64,000 nucleotides of DNA, from assembly GCF_003260015.1 (NCBI RefSeq), contig NZ_QCXS01000003.1:920315-984314 (forward strand), written 5' to 3'. Numbering within the stretch: position 1 is the stretch's first letter; each line of letters starts with the position of its first letter. Positions 51,805 to 60,928 of the stretch are shown piece by piece. The notes beneath the pieces are model-generated. The model did not search any database and was not told the DNA's origin. It saw nothing but the letters and a program-made list of their open reading frames with translations. Source of the stretch: Nakamurella deserti (GTDB lineage Bacteria; Actinomycetota; Actinomycetes; Mycobacteriales; Nakamurellaceae). The position numbers and the translations under genes were made by a program.

Positions 51805-52578
51805 ATGACCGCAGCCGGTCTCGTCCATCCCCCCACCGACGGCCCGGCGGCCGGCGCGCCGGCCGCCCGTGCCGTCGGCGTCACCAAGGTCTACGGCGAG
51901 GGCTCGACCACCGTGACCGCGCTCGACCGCGTCGACATCGACTTCGCGCCCGGATCCTTCACCGCGATCATGGGCCCGTCCGGCTCGGGCAAGTCGACGC
52001 TGATGCACTGCCTGGCCGGCCTGGACCAGCCGACGTCGGGTGAGGTGTTCATCGACGGCGACCTGATCACCGGGCTGCCCGACCGCGCCCTCACCGAGGT
52101 GCGCCGGGACCGGATCGGTTTCGTCTTCCAGAGTTTCAACCTGCTGCCGATGCTGTCGGCGCGGGACAACATCACGCTGCCGCTGGAGCTGGCCGGCCGC
52201 AGGGTCGACCGGACCGCGCTGGACGCGCTGGTCACCTCGCTCGGGCTCGCCGACCGGCTCGACCACAAACCGGCCCAGCTGTCGGGTGGCCAGCAGCAGC
52301 GCGTCGCCATCGCCCGGGCGCTCATCACCCGCCCGGCGGTCGTGTTCGCCGACGAGCCGACCGGGGCGCTGGACTCCAAGACCGGGGCGGCGCTGCTGTC
52401 CTACCTGCGCTCCGCCGTCCGCGAGCTCGGCCAGACCGTCGTCATGGTCACCCACGACCCGCACGCCGCGGCCTACGCCGACCGCGCGGTGCTGCTGGCC
52501 GACGGCCACATCCGGGGCGAGATCGACCGGCCCGCACCGGACACCGTCCTGGCCGCGCTCGCCTCGCTGGCCGCCTGA
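51805..52578 (+). CDS. ABC transporter ATPase (MacB/LolD type)
   Basis: 257 residues from ATG 51805. Walker [11 protein letters not shown] (about 53-62), Q-loop [12 protein letters not shown], signature [15 protein letters not shown], Walker [17 protein letters not shown] and H-loop [13 protein letters not shown]. The FNLLP Q-loop and EPTGALDS segment are typical of the LolD/MacB/FtsE group that drives mechanotransmission rather than bulk transport. Its stop overlaps the permease start (TGATG). Confidence 0.95.
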   Translation: MTAAGLVHPPTDGPAAGAPAARAVGVTKVYGEGSTTVTALDRVDIDFAPGSFTAIMGPSGSGKSTLMHCLAGLDQPTSGEVFIDGDLITGLPDRALTEVRRDRIGFVFQSFNLLPMLSARDNITLPLELAGRRVDRTALDALVTSLGLADRLDHKPAQLSGGQQQRVAIARALITRPAVVFADEPTGALDSKTGAALLSYLRSAVRELGQTVVMVTHDPHAAAYADRAVLLADGHIRGEIDRPAPDTVLAALASLAA

Positions 52579-55025
52579 TGCGCGCCGCCTGGGCGAATCT
52601 GCGCGCCTACCCCGGCCGGTTCGTCGCCGTGCTGCTCGCCATCGCGATCGGCGTCGGTTTCGCCGCCGCCACGCTCGTCTTCACCTCGAGCTTCCGCACC
52701 GACCTGGTCCGTTCCGTCGGCGCCGCGCAGGCGCTGATGGACGTCGAGGTGCAGCCCGGTGGCGCCGATCTGCGCCCCGACGACCCGCGGGTGACCACGG
52801 CCTCCGGGGTGGCTGCGGTGGAGCCGCGCTACACCACCTACGTCGAGATGCAGACCCCCGGCGCCCGCGGCTGGACGATGGTCGCGAGCATTCCGGCCGA
52901 CCCGGCGCAGCGCTGGTTCGACCTCACGACCGGCGCCTGGCCCATCGGCCCGGACGCCGTGCTCACCGACCCCGCCACCGCCACCCGCAACGGGCTGACC
53001 GTCGGCGACACCCTGACCTTCACCGACCCGGACGGCGTCGCCCGGCAGGTCACCCTGACCGGCCTGGTCGACGTGCACCAGTCGAAGCTGACCGGCGGCT
53101 CCGACCAGTTCTTCGGTGATGCGCAGCTGCTGTCGGCGCTGGCCGGCGGCTACATCGACCAGCTGTCGGTCACCGTGGCCGACGGCGCCTCGCCGGAGGC
53201 CGTGGCCGCCGACCTGTCGGCCGCGCTCGGGGACGACGCGGCCGTACGCACCGGCGCCGCCGCCGCGGAGGAGCGCACGTCGACGGTGATCGGCGGGACG
53301 GAGACCCTGACCGCGGTGTTGCTCGCCTTCGCCGCGATCGCCGGCCTGGTCGCCGCGTTCGTCATCGCCAACACCTTCACCATCCTGGTCACCCAGCGGC
53401 AGCGGCAGCTCGCCCTGCTGCGGTGCGTCGGCGCCTCCGGGCAGCAGGTCCGGCGGTCGCTGATCATCGAGGCCGCGCTGGTCGGGGTCATCGGTTCGCT
53501 GCTCGGCGTGGCGGTCGGCATCGGGATCGGGGCGGTCGGGTTGGGCGTCGCCGACATCGCGCTGGGCAGTCTGACGGTGCCGCCGGTCGGGATGGCCGTG
53601 GCCTTCGTGATCGGGACCGTCGTCACGGTGCTGGCCGCGCTGGTGCCGGCGTCCCGGGCGATGCGGGTGACGCCGCTGGCGGCGCTGAGCGTGGTGCCCA
53701 CGGCGGCCGAGGACCGGCGGTCCGGGCGGCTGCGGCTGGTGCTCGGCGGCGGGCTGACCGTCGTCGGCGGTGCCGCGCTGGCCGCCGGGGTGGTGCTGCC
53801 GTCGCTGCTGGTGGCGGTGGCCGGCGGGATGCTCTCGGCGGCGGGTCTGCTGCTGCTGTTGCGGTCGGTGCTGCCGTGGGTGCTGCGGCTGGTCGGCGGA
53901 TCGGCCCGGCTCGGAGGGGTGCCGGGCCGGCTCGCGACAGCCAACGCCCTGCGTCATCCGGGGCGGTCGGCGGCGACCAGTACCGCGCTGGTGATCGCCG
54001 TCGGGCTGATCGTCACCCTGCAGGTGGCGGGTGCGTCCGCGCGGGCGAGCCTGTCGGACGCACTGACCGAGCGCTATCCGCTGGACCTCAGCGTGATCGA
54101 CGCGTCCGGGGAGGGCGGCACGCTGCCCGGCGGGCTGGTCGACCAGGTCGACCGCATCGACGGGGTGCGGGCGGTGTCGGTGGCCGGGACCACGGCCGAG
54201 ATCGGTTCGGGTGCGCAGACCTTCCCGGTGACGGTGCTGGGCACCACCGCCGACAGCGACGCGCTGCTGCGCTCGCCGGCACCACCGGCCGGCGAGATCG
54301 CGCTGCCCAGCTGGATCGTCGGGTCGCTCGAGCTCGAGAACGGCGACCCGGTGACGGTGACCGTGAACGGCACCGCGGTGATCCTGCGGCTGGCCGACAG
54401 CAGTCTGGCCAACAACATGGACGCGGCCGCGGTGGTCACCTCGGCCGATCTGGCGCTGCTCGACCCGGCGGCGACGCCGCGGGCGCTGTGGGGGTCGCTG
54501 GACGACATCGACGAGGCCGACACGGTGATCGCGCAGCTCAAGCCGTTGCTGGTGTCCGACGACGCGCTGACGCTGACCGGCGCCGCCGTGGAGCACGCCT
54601 CGCTCGCCGAGGGCCTGGACACCATGTTGCTGGTCGTCGTGGCGCTGCTCGCGGTCGCGGCGGTGATCGCGGTGGTCGGCATCGGCAACACGCTGGGCCT
54701 GTCGGTGGTCGAGCGGACCCGGGAGTCGGCGCTGCTGCGGGCGCTGGGTCTGCGTCGCGGTCAGCTGCGGCTGACCATCGCCATCGAGGCGGCGCTGCTG
54801 GCCGCGGTGGGAGCGGTGGTCGGGATCGCGTTCGGCATCGGCTACGGCGCGGTCGGCGCGGCGGCCACCTTCGCCGAGATCGGGGAGGAGCTGGTCGTCG
54901 CCGTGCCCTACGGCCAGGTCGCGCTGGTCCTGGTGCTGGCCATGGCGGCGGGCGTCATCGCCTCGGTGCTGCCGGCCCGGCGGGCCGCACAGGCGACGCC
55001 GACCGCGGCGCTGGCCGAGGTGTGA
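52578..55025 (+). CDS. FtsX-like ABC permease, two FtsX domains
   Basis: 815 residues. Membrane topology as in two fused FtsX units: one N-terminal helix (about 13-36), a periplasmic-side MacB_PCD-like domain (about 37-245), three helices (about 245-365), two further helices around residue 400-445, a second N-terminal-type helix (about 460-480), a second extracytoplasmic domain (about 485-690) and three C-terminal helices with RESALLRALGLRRGQLR. Such permeases with LolD-type ATPases handle antimicrobial peptides or lipids. Regulated most likely by the preceding two-component pair. Confidence 0.93.
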   Translation: MRAAWANLRAYPGRFVAVLLAIAIGVGFAAATLVFTSSFRTDLVRSVGAAQALMDVEVQPGGADLRPDDPRVTTASGVAAVEPRYTTYVEMQTPGARGWTMVASIPADPAQRWFDLTTGAWPIGPDAVLTDPATATRNGLTVGDTLTFTDPDGVARQVTLTGLVDVHQSKLTGGSDQFFGDAQLLSALAGGYIDQLSVTVADGASPEAVAADLSAALGDDAAVRTGAAAAEERTSTVIGGTETLTAVLLAFAAIAGLVAAFVIANTFTILVTQRQRQLALLRCVGASGQQVRRSLIIEAALVGVIGSLLGVAVGIGIGAVGLGVADIALGSLTVPPVGMAVAFVIGTVVTVLAALVPASRAMRVTPLAALSVVPTAAEDRRSGRLRLVLGGGLTVVGGAALAAGVVLPSLLVAVAGGMLSAAGLLLLLRSVLPWVLRLVGGSARLGGVPGRLATANALRHPGRSAATSTALVIAVGLIVTLQVAGASARASLSDALTERYPLDLSVIDASGEGGTLPGGLVDQVDRIDGVRAVSVAGTTAEIGSGAQTFPVTVLGTTADSDALLRSPAPPAGEIALPSWIVGSLELENGDPVTVTVNGTAVILRLADSSLANNMDAAAVVTSADLALLDPAATPRALWGSLDDIDEADTVIAQLKPLLVSDDALTLTGAAVEHASLAEGLDTMLLVVVALLAVAAVIAVVGIGNTLGLSVVERTRESALLRALGLRRGQLRLTIAIEAALLAAVGAVVGIAFGIGYGAVGAAATFAEIGEELVVAVPYGQVALVLVLAMAAGVIASVLPARRAAQATPTAALAEV

Positions 55026-55039
55026 GGGACGGGCCCGGG

Positions 55040-55178
55040 CCGGCGACGGTCCGGGTCCGGGTCGCAGCCGGACGGCGACGGCTCCGGGCCCGGAGTCGCA
55101 GCCGGACGGCGACGGCTCCGCGCCCGGGGTCGCAGCCGGACGGCGACGGCTCCGCGCCCGGGGTCGCAGCCCGGCGAG
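55040..55178. repeat. 34-bp tandem repeat, three full units plus partial ends
   Basis: Units at 55061-55094, 55095-55128 and 55129-55162 share GTCGCAGCCGGACGGCGACG and GCTCCGCGCCCGG; partial units flank at about 55040-55060 and 55163-55178. It begins 15 bases after the permease stop. Units 2 and 3 are identical, so the last expansion is recent. Confidence 0.9.
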
Positions 55179-55641
55179 ATGCTTCAGGACCTGCTCGGGG
55201 ACACCCCGATCACACCGACGCCCTTGCTCCGGATCAGCGGTACCGGCGTCAGCTGGTCGCCGACCCGTGAGCGGCCCGCGCTTCCGGCACGTGATGGCTG
55301 CGCCGGGCACCCGTCGGCACCGATGCCGGGCGCCACGAATGGCCGCCCGACGCTTGATCGGCTCCGGAACCCGCCGACGTGCACCACGGGTTGAGGACGG
55401 ACTCGATCACGGGCAGGACCCGGCCACCGCGCGGCCTCCGGCTCATCCCGAACCGGAGGCGCCGAGCAGTGGCAGCCGCCCCTGACGGGATACTCGCGTC
55501 GACTCCGGCTGCCCGCGAGGGATGCGCGTCGTCGTCCAGGGCGCGGTCGCCCCGGACGGGGTGATGCCTCCGCTGTCGGACGACCTTCCCGGAGCTCGTC
55601 CGGCCCGCCCTGCTGCCCCCACCCTGACCGCATCCCCGAAC
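55179..55641. other. long intergenic stretch without a recognisable gene
   Basis: Frames are open on both strands because of base composition, but none has a ribosome-binding site, motif or coding character. Together with the 34-bp repeats and the palindrome after it, this forms a 775-base space between two ABC systems, unusually long for this window. A decayed gene is possible but no homology could be seen. Confidence 0.45.
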
Positions 55642-55701
55642 TGCCCACCGAATCCGGCGATGCCCAGCCTGCAGGGTGGGCACGTCCGGATCCGGTGGGC
55701 A
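55642..55701. promoter_or_regulatory. 60-bp imperfect palindrome upstream of the PadR operon
   Basis: The left half TGCCCACCGAATCCGG... and right half ...CCGGATCCGGTGGGCA match as inverted repeats at 25 of 30 positions, centred on CCTG|CAGG at 55671/55672 with no loop. It sits about 100 bases before the PadR start. It may be a cruciform, a long hairpin ending upstream transcription, or a multi-dimer regulator site. Confidence 0.6.
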
Positions 55702-55762
55702 GATCCCACGGACGTCGGCGGAACCGGACGCCCCACGGCCAGGTGCCACCGGGTAACCCGTA

Positions 55763-55800
55763 TTCACTTGGTGTATAGCTCGTGTGTATAGTCCTGGGGC
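55763..55800 (+). promoter_or_regulatory. promoter of the PadR operon, probably leaderless
   Basis: TTCACT (55763-55768), 18 bases, then TATAGT (55787-55792) gives a good promoter whose start would fall at or next to the ATG at 55801, with no room for a ribosome-binding site. The element GTGTATAG occurs twice in the same orientation at 55771 and 55784, 13 bases apart, overlapping the -10; this is a plausible PadR binding site for autoregulation. Confidence 0.6.
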
Positions 55801-56325
55801 ATGTCGGTGTCGCGCACGTTGCTGGGACTCATCGAGACAGGTTCGTCGCACGGCTACGACCTGAAGCGGGCGCACGACCAGATCTTCCGGTCGGATCGCC
55901 CGTTGGCGTACGGGCAGGTGTACGCCACGCTGGCGCGGTTGCTCCGCAACGGCCTGGTTTCCGCGGAGGGGTCGGAAGCCGGGTCGGGACCGGATCGCAA
56001 GCGCTACAGCATCACGGATGCGGGGGTGAGCGACCTGGAAGCCTGGTTGACCACTCCCGAGCAGCCGGCCGAATACCTGCAGAACACCCTCTACACGAAG
56101 GTGGTGCTGGCCCTGATGTCAGACCGGTCGGCTGCGGGGCTGCTCGACGCCCAACGGGCCGAGCACCTGAAGGCCATGCGGGAGTTCAACCGTCGCAAGC
56201 GGTCCGGCGACCTGGCCGACCAGTTGATCTGTGACCACGCGTTGTTCCACCTGGAGGCGGACCTGCGCTGGCTGGACGTCACCGCGTCGCGGCTGGCCGA
56301 GCTGGCGGGCCAGGTCGGCCGGTGA
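55801..56325 (+). CDS. PadR-family transcriptional regulator
   Basis: 174 residues from ATG 55801. Winged helix typical of PadR: RTLLGLIETGSSHGYDLKR, PLAYGQVYATLARLLRNGLV and GPDRKRYSITDAG (about 60-75), then a C-terminal dimerisation helix pair (about 95-170) of the longer PadR-s1 type. Its last codons overlap the ABC ATPase start (GTGA), so regulator and transporter are made from one mRNA. By analogy with LmrR-type modules it should repress the operon until a toxic compound binds. Confidence 0.95.
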   Translation: MSVSRTLLGLIETGSSHGYDLKRAHDQIFRSDRPLAYGQVYATLARLLRNGLVSAEGSEAGSGPDRKRYSITDAGVSDLEAWLTTPEQPAEYLQNTLYTKVVLALMSDRSAAGLLDAQRAEHLKAMREFNRRKRSGDLADQLICDHALFHLEADLRWLDVTASRLAELAGQVGR

Positions 56326-57044
56326 CGCAGCCGGGAGGAGCCCCGGGAGCCGGGGGAACGGTCGGGACGGCGACCGCGCCGGTACTGAGCGCCGTCGGGC
56401 TCGTCAAGGGTTTCGGGGCCACGCCGGCGTTGCGGGGAGCCGATCTGGAGGTGCGGGCGGGCGAGATCGTCGCCGTCCTCGGGCCGTCCGGATCGGGGAA
56501 GTCCACCCTGCTGCACTGCGTCGCCGGCATCCTGCGACCCGACGCGGGCGCGGTCCACCACCGTGGACGCGACCTCGCGACGATGGGCGACCGCGAACTG
56601 TCCGTGGTGCGGCGTACCGAGTTCGGTTTCGTCTTCCAGTTCGGACAGCTGATCCCCGAGCTGACCTGTCTGCAGAACATCGCCCTGCCACTGCGTCTCG
56701 GCGGCGCCTCGTCCCGGGTGGCGGCCGCGGCCGCACGGGAGTGGTTGGGCCGCCTCGGGATCGCCGATGTCGCCGACCAGCATCCTGGCCAGGTGTCCGG
56801 TGGGCAGGCGCAGCGGGTGGCGGTGGCGCGCGCCCTCATCGGTTGCCCGGCGGTCATCTTCGCCGACGAGCCCACCGGCGCGCTGGACACCCTGCAGGGC
56901 GAGAAGGTGATGGAGCTGCTGGCCGGCGCGGTCGAGGAGGTCGATGCCGCACTGGTTCTCGTCACGCACGAGCCGCGGGTGGCGGCCTGGTCCGACCGCG
57001 AGATCGTGGTCCGCGACGGACGCACCACCGAGACCCGCCGGTGA
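56322..57044 (+). CDS. ABC transporter ATPase of the PadR module
   Basis: 240 residues from GTG 56322. Walker [11 protein letters not shown] (about 53-62), Q-loop FVFQFGQLIPEL, signature VSGGQAQRVAVARAL, Walker [17 protein letters not shown] and H-loop LVTHEPRVAAWSD. LolD/MacB-type. The signature has QAQ where most have QQQ. Both ends overlap their neighbours by four bases, indicating tight coupling of all three genes. Confidence 0.95.
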   Translation: MTQPGGAPGAGGTVGTATAPVLSAVGLVKGFGATPALRGADLEVRAGEIVAVLGPSGSGKSTLLHCVAGILRPDAGAVHHRGRDLATMGDRELSVVRRTEFGFVFQFGQLIPELTCLQNIALPLRLGGASSRVAAAAAREWLGRLGIADVADQHPGQVSGGQAQRVAVARALIGCPAVIFADEPTGALDTLQGEKVMELLAGAVEEVDAALVLVTHEPRVAAWSDREIVVRDGRTTETRR

Positions 57045-59326
57045 CCGGCCCGGCGCCGGTCGTCGACCGCCCGGGGTGGGCGCGGCCGGCCCTGCCGTCG
57101 CGCGCAGGCGTCCGGGCGCAGGCACGCTGGGCGTTGTCGATGGCGACCGCGGAACGGCGGAACCGCAAGCGGCTGCTCGTGATGGCGCTCGGTATCGCAC
57201 TCTGCACGCTGGCGTTGCTGGCGCTGGCGACGGTCGACCCGTTGATCACGTCCATCACCGCGCGCAGCCTCGCCACCGAGCCGGCCCTGACCGGGTCCGG
57301 GCCCGAGTTCCGCTCGGGCACGGTGACCCACACGGTCGGCGACCACAGCGTCGTCGGCGTCCTGCTGGCCGGACCGCCCGACGCGGCGCCGCCCCCGGGC
57401 ACCGCCGTGTTCCCGGCGGCCGGCGAGGTGCTGGTGTCCCCTGCCCTCGCCGACGCGCTGGCCGACCCCGACCAGACCGAGATCCGCAACCTCGTGAGCG
57501 GCACCGTGATCGGGACCATCGATCCGGACGTGCTGACCAGCGCACGGGAGTGGCGGTTCTACCAGGGCCTGCCCACCCTCCCGCGGGACTGGCGCACCGC
57601 GGACTCCTGGGGAGCGGACACCCGTGGCCCCGATCCCGCGGCACTGAACCTCCAGCTGTGGATGATCATGGGGGTCGGGACCGCTGTGCTGCTGGTGCCC
57701 CTCGTCGTGTTCACGGCGCTGGCCGGCCGCATCGGCGCGGCCCGCCGCGATCGCCGCGCCGATGTGCTGCGACTGCTCGGGGCGTCGCGCCAGCAGTTGC
57801 GCCACGTCCTGACGGCCGAACTCCTCGTGGCCTCCGCGGTCGGTCTCGTCCTGGCGGCGGCGGTGTATCTCGGCCTGCGGATGCTGGCTCCGTTCCTGTC
57901 GATCGGCGGCCACGGCGCCCAGTCGGCCGACGTCACCCCCGACCCGGTGTTCGCGGCGGTCATCGCCGTCGGCGTGCCGGCCGTGGTCGGTGCCTCGGCC
58001 GCTCTGGGCGCCCGGCGGGCCGATCGGCGTGGGGTCGGGGACGGGGACGAACGACCACCGGCGATGTGGTGGCGGCTGCTGCTCCTGACGGTGACGCTCG
58101 CGGCGAACGGCGTCGTCCACTGGAACACCCACGCCCCGAGCGGGGATCCGGGCATCGGCGTGCTCGTGCTGTTCCCGATGGTCGTCCTGGACGTCCTCTG
58201 CGTGGCCGTCTTCGTCGGCCCCCTCACCTTCGGCCTCGCGCGCCGGCTCCGGGCCGGGAGCCCCGCCGCGCAACTGGCCCGCGGCCGCCTCGTGGAGCAG
58301 CCGAAGGCGTCGACCCGGCCGGCGGCCGCGATCGCCACCACCCTGACGGGCGTGCTCGCTCTGTTGTCGATCCTCGGCACCGAGCCGGACCGCTCCCCGC
58401 AGACGAGCGCCGCGGCCGCCGGGACGTACGACGGCGTGGTCCTCGACCTGCCCGTCGCCGACCTGCAGAGGCTGCAGGCGGACCTCGGCGCCGTCCCCGG
58501 TGTCCAGACCGTCTCGCTGTCGACAGGCCTGCCGTTGGTGGGAACCGACGCGGCGGCACGGCTCGCCACCTGCGATGCCATGGGCGAGCTCGCCGACGTC
58601 CCCTGCACGGACGGCGACGTCTTCGTGCACCACGGCGATCCCACCGCCGTCGACCGGTTCGTCGTCCGGGGTGGCGGGACCTGGTCACCGCCGGCCGACA
58701 CCATCCCCGTCGGGCTCCCGTGGGAGGGGTACCTCGGCAACCAGTACATCCTGACGCCGGGGGCGGTCGCCGCTCAGATCCCCGAGCTGACCACCCTCGC
58801 CCAGGTCGAAGTGCGCGTGCGCATGTCCGCGGACGCGCTGCCGGGCGCCCGGGCGGCGGTGGCGTGGCTGGGCGGCCAGTCGGCGCTGGTCCTGACGGCG
58901 TCGGACACCGGCAGCGTCCTGGACGTCCTGACCTGGGTCAGCGTGGTACTGATCGGCTGCGCACTGATGGTGCTGCTCATCTGCGCCCTCGGCCAGTGGC
59001 TGTCGGCTGCGGAATACGTCGACGGCCGCCGTCGGATCTTCGCCCTCGCCCGGGCCTCCGGGGTGCCGGACGCGACGCTCACCCGCTCGATCGTGCTGGC
59101 CGCCGTCGTCCCGGCGGTCGTCGGCGCTGTGCTGGCCGGCATCGTGGGCGCGACGATCGTCGTACAGATGCGCGTGTTCCACAGCATCGACGACGCGGTG
59201 TCGTTGGACGTCATCCGGCTGGTGGTGGGCGGCGGCGTGGTCGTCCTGACCGCGTCTCTCGTCGGTGTCGCCACCGCCGCCCGGCTCCGCCGGACCACCG
59301 GGCCGGACGCGCTCCGCACGGAATGA
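57041..59326 (+). CDS. FtsX-like ABC permease of the PadR module
   Basis: 761 residues from GTG 57041. A cytosolic start rich in Arg leads to a first membrane helix (about 46-66), an extracytoplasmic domain (about 67-205), three helices (about 208-330) with RRADVLRLLGASRQQLRHVL, two helices in the middle (about 345-395), a second extracytoplasmic part (about 445-620) and three C-terminal helices with RRIFALARASGVPDATLTRS. Divergent in sequence from the 815-residue permease of the previous module. Likely an efflux or envelope-protection permease. Confidence 0.92.
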   Translation: MTGPAPVVDRPGWARPALPSRAGVRAQARWALSMATAERRNRKRLLVMALGIALCTLALLALATVDPLITSITARSLATEPALTGSGPEFRSGTVTHTVGDHSVVGVLLAGPPDAAPPPGTAVFPAAGEVLVSPALADALADPDQTEIRNLVSGTVIGTIDPDVLTSAREWRFYQGLPTLPRDWRTADSWGADTRGPDPAALNLQLWMIMGVGTAVLLVPLVVFTALAGRIGAARRDRRADVLRLLGASRQQLRHVLTAELLVASAVGLVLAAAVYLGLRMLAPFLSIGGHGAQSADVTPDPVFAAVIAVGVPAVVGASAALGARRADRRGVGDGDERPPAMWWRLLLLTVTLAANGVVHWNTHAPSGDPGIGVLVLFPMVVLDVLCVAVFVGPLTFGLARRLRAGSPAAQLARGRLVEQPKASTRPAAAIATTLTGVLALLSILGTEPDRSPQTSAAAAGTYDGVVLDLPVADLQRLQADLGAVPGVQTVSLSTGLPLVGTDAAARLATCDAMGELADVPCTDGDVFVHHGDPTAVDRFVVRGGGTWSPPADTIPVGLPWEGYLGNQYILTPGAVAAQIPELTTLAQVEVRVRMSADALPGARAAVAWLGGQSALVLTASDTGSVLDVLTWVSVVLIGCALMVLLICALGQWLSAAEYVDGRRRIFALARASGVPDATLTRSIVLAAVVPAVVGAVLAGIVGATIVVQMRVFHSIDDAVSLDVIRLVVGGGVVVLTASLVGVATAARLRRTTGPDALRTE

Positions 59327-59746
59327 GCGCCCTGCGGGCCGCCCACCGGTGACGGCCCGGATCCACCGCTCGCCCGGCGCGGACGGCCCCGCACCCCCCA
59401 CCCGTAGGGCGGCAGACGGCGCACACCGACCCCTGGCGTCCCGGCGACGAGCACGGTGACCGCCGAGACGGGCGCAGCCCGACTGTCATCCGCATCACCC
59501 GAATGCCTGCTCCGAGCCCAGGCTTGCTACTCTCAGTCACAGATTCCCGATGCACCGGCCAACGCGTTGATCCGAACGGGTCACGACCACCGCCGCTCAT
59601 CGCGGACGACTGGCAGCCGACCGGATCGGCCGGTCCCACCCCGCGACCGCGGGGCCGGGGCGCGGGCGCCCCGGACCGGTCGTGCGACTGTGACCCCCGG
59701 TCCGCCGTGCCGCGCCATCGCCAGCACCTCGGAAGGAACCCCTCCC
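59327..59746. other. 420-base upstream region of the ATP-grasp gene
   Basis: No gene is visible. A possible -35 TTGCTA occurs at 59523-59528. Near 59635-59690 several GC hairpins lie in series (CCCCGC/GCGGGG; GGGGCG/CGCCCC), so the leader is probably structured. The interval ends with GGAAGGAACCCC, the ribosome-binding site for 59747. Confidence 0.4.
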
Positions 59747-60826
59747 ATGACCACGCACCTCGCGACCCCTGACGACGTCCGGACCAGCGGCCTCCCGGAC
59801 GCCACGGCGGCGGACGGCCCCGCAGCTGCGGTCACCCCGCTCCGGCCCGCCGCGGATCCCGGTCTCCCCACCGCACCGCCCCCGGCCGGCAACGGCGCCG
59901 CACGGCGTCCGCCGGTCGCCCGTCGGCTGCTCGGCGCGGTGACCCGCCGGCTCGACGTCGTCGCGCGCGCCGTGGCGGACCGGCACGGTGAGCGGTGGCC
60001 GGTCCTGGCAACCACCTACGACGCCGCCGTCATCCGGCGACGCATGCAGCGCTCCCTCGGCTACCGGCCCGACCTGCGCAACCCGAGGACGTACAACGAG
60101 AAGTTGGCCTGGCGGATCCTGCACGACGACAACCCGCTGATCCCGTTGACCACCGACAAGATCGCCGTCCGCGACCACGTGGCCGCCACCGTCGGCCCGG
60201 AACTGCTCATCCCCCTGATCGGCACCTACGAGCGCGCGGTCGACATCCCCTGGGACGACCTGCCGCAGTCGTTCGTCCTCAAGGGTTCCCACGGCTGTGC
60301 GATGAACCTGCTGGTGCCGGACAAGGACGCCATCGACCGCAGCGAGGTGCTGCGCACGGCCGAGGGATGGCTGCGGACCAACTACTACGAGCAGTCCCGT
60401 GAGCGGGCCTACAAGCAGATCCCGCCGCGGCTGCTCATCGAGGAGCTGCTCACCGACGAGGACGGCGACGTCCCCGCGGACTACAAATTCCTCGTCTTCC
60501 ACGGGCGCACCGCACTCATCCGCGTGCACTCGGGCCGCTTCGGTGACCACCGGGTCAACTTCTTCGACGCCGACCTGCAGCCGGTCGCCCTGCGCCAGAT
60601 CATGCCCACCGCTCCCGCGCTCGTGCTGCCGCCCGAGGTCCGGGACATGATCCCGGTGGCCGAGCAGCTGGCCGCGGACTTCGACTACGCCCGGATCGAT
60701 CTGTACTGGGCGCGCGGGCGGTGCTGGTTCGGCGAGATCACCCACAACGACGGCAACGCCCACGTGTTCTTCGAGCCCGCGTCCTACGACGCGGACCTGG
60801 GCGCCCTCTGGCGGCTGCCGCGGTAG
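59747..60826 (+). CDS. TupA-like ATP-grasp protein
   Basis: 359 residues from ATG 59747 with GGAAGGA upstream. After a disordered N-terminus (about 1-60) the TupA-like ATP-grasp pattern follows: LRNPRTYNEKLAWRILHD (about 110-127), LTTDKIAVRDHVA, FVLKGSHGCAMN (ATP-binding loop), DYKFLVFHGR and DYARIDLYWARGRCWFGEIT (split as DYARIDLYWARG and CWFGEITH). Family members join amino acids or similar groups in cell-wall polymers (TupA makes teichuronopeptide) and are often in polysaccharide clusters; here it stands alone after an ABC module. Confidence 0.9.
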   Translation: MTTHLATPDDVRTSGLPDATAADGPAAAVTPLRPAADPGLPTAPPPAGNGAARRPPVARRLLGAVTRRLDVVARAVADRHGERWPVLATTYDAAVIRRRMQRSLGYRPDLRNPRTYNEKLAWRILHDDNPLIPLTTDKIAVRDHVAATVGPELLIPLIGTYERAVDIPWDDLPQSFVLKGSHGCAMNLLVPDKDAIDRSEVLRTAEGWLRTNYYEQSRERAYKQIPPRLLIEELLTDEDGDVPADYKFLVFHGRTALIRVHSGRFGDHRVNFFDADLQPVALRQIMPTAPALVLPPEVRDMIPVAEQLAADFDYARIDLYWARGRCWFGEITHNDGNAHVFFEPASYDADLGALWRLPR

Positions 60827-60928
60827 GACCGCACGGCGGTCCTCGGGGCCGCTGTCGCCGGTGGGTGTGGCCGACCCGGCGCCTCGCCCTGCCGGGCCGG
60901 CCGGCCCCCGGACGGCAGGATCGGCCGA

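Noticed and set aside
52473..55310. 945-codon open frame on the reverse strand
   Set aside because: Antisense to the FtsX-type permease and rich in Arg, His, Asp, Gly as expected of a shadow frame in GC-rich DNA.
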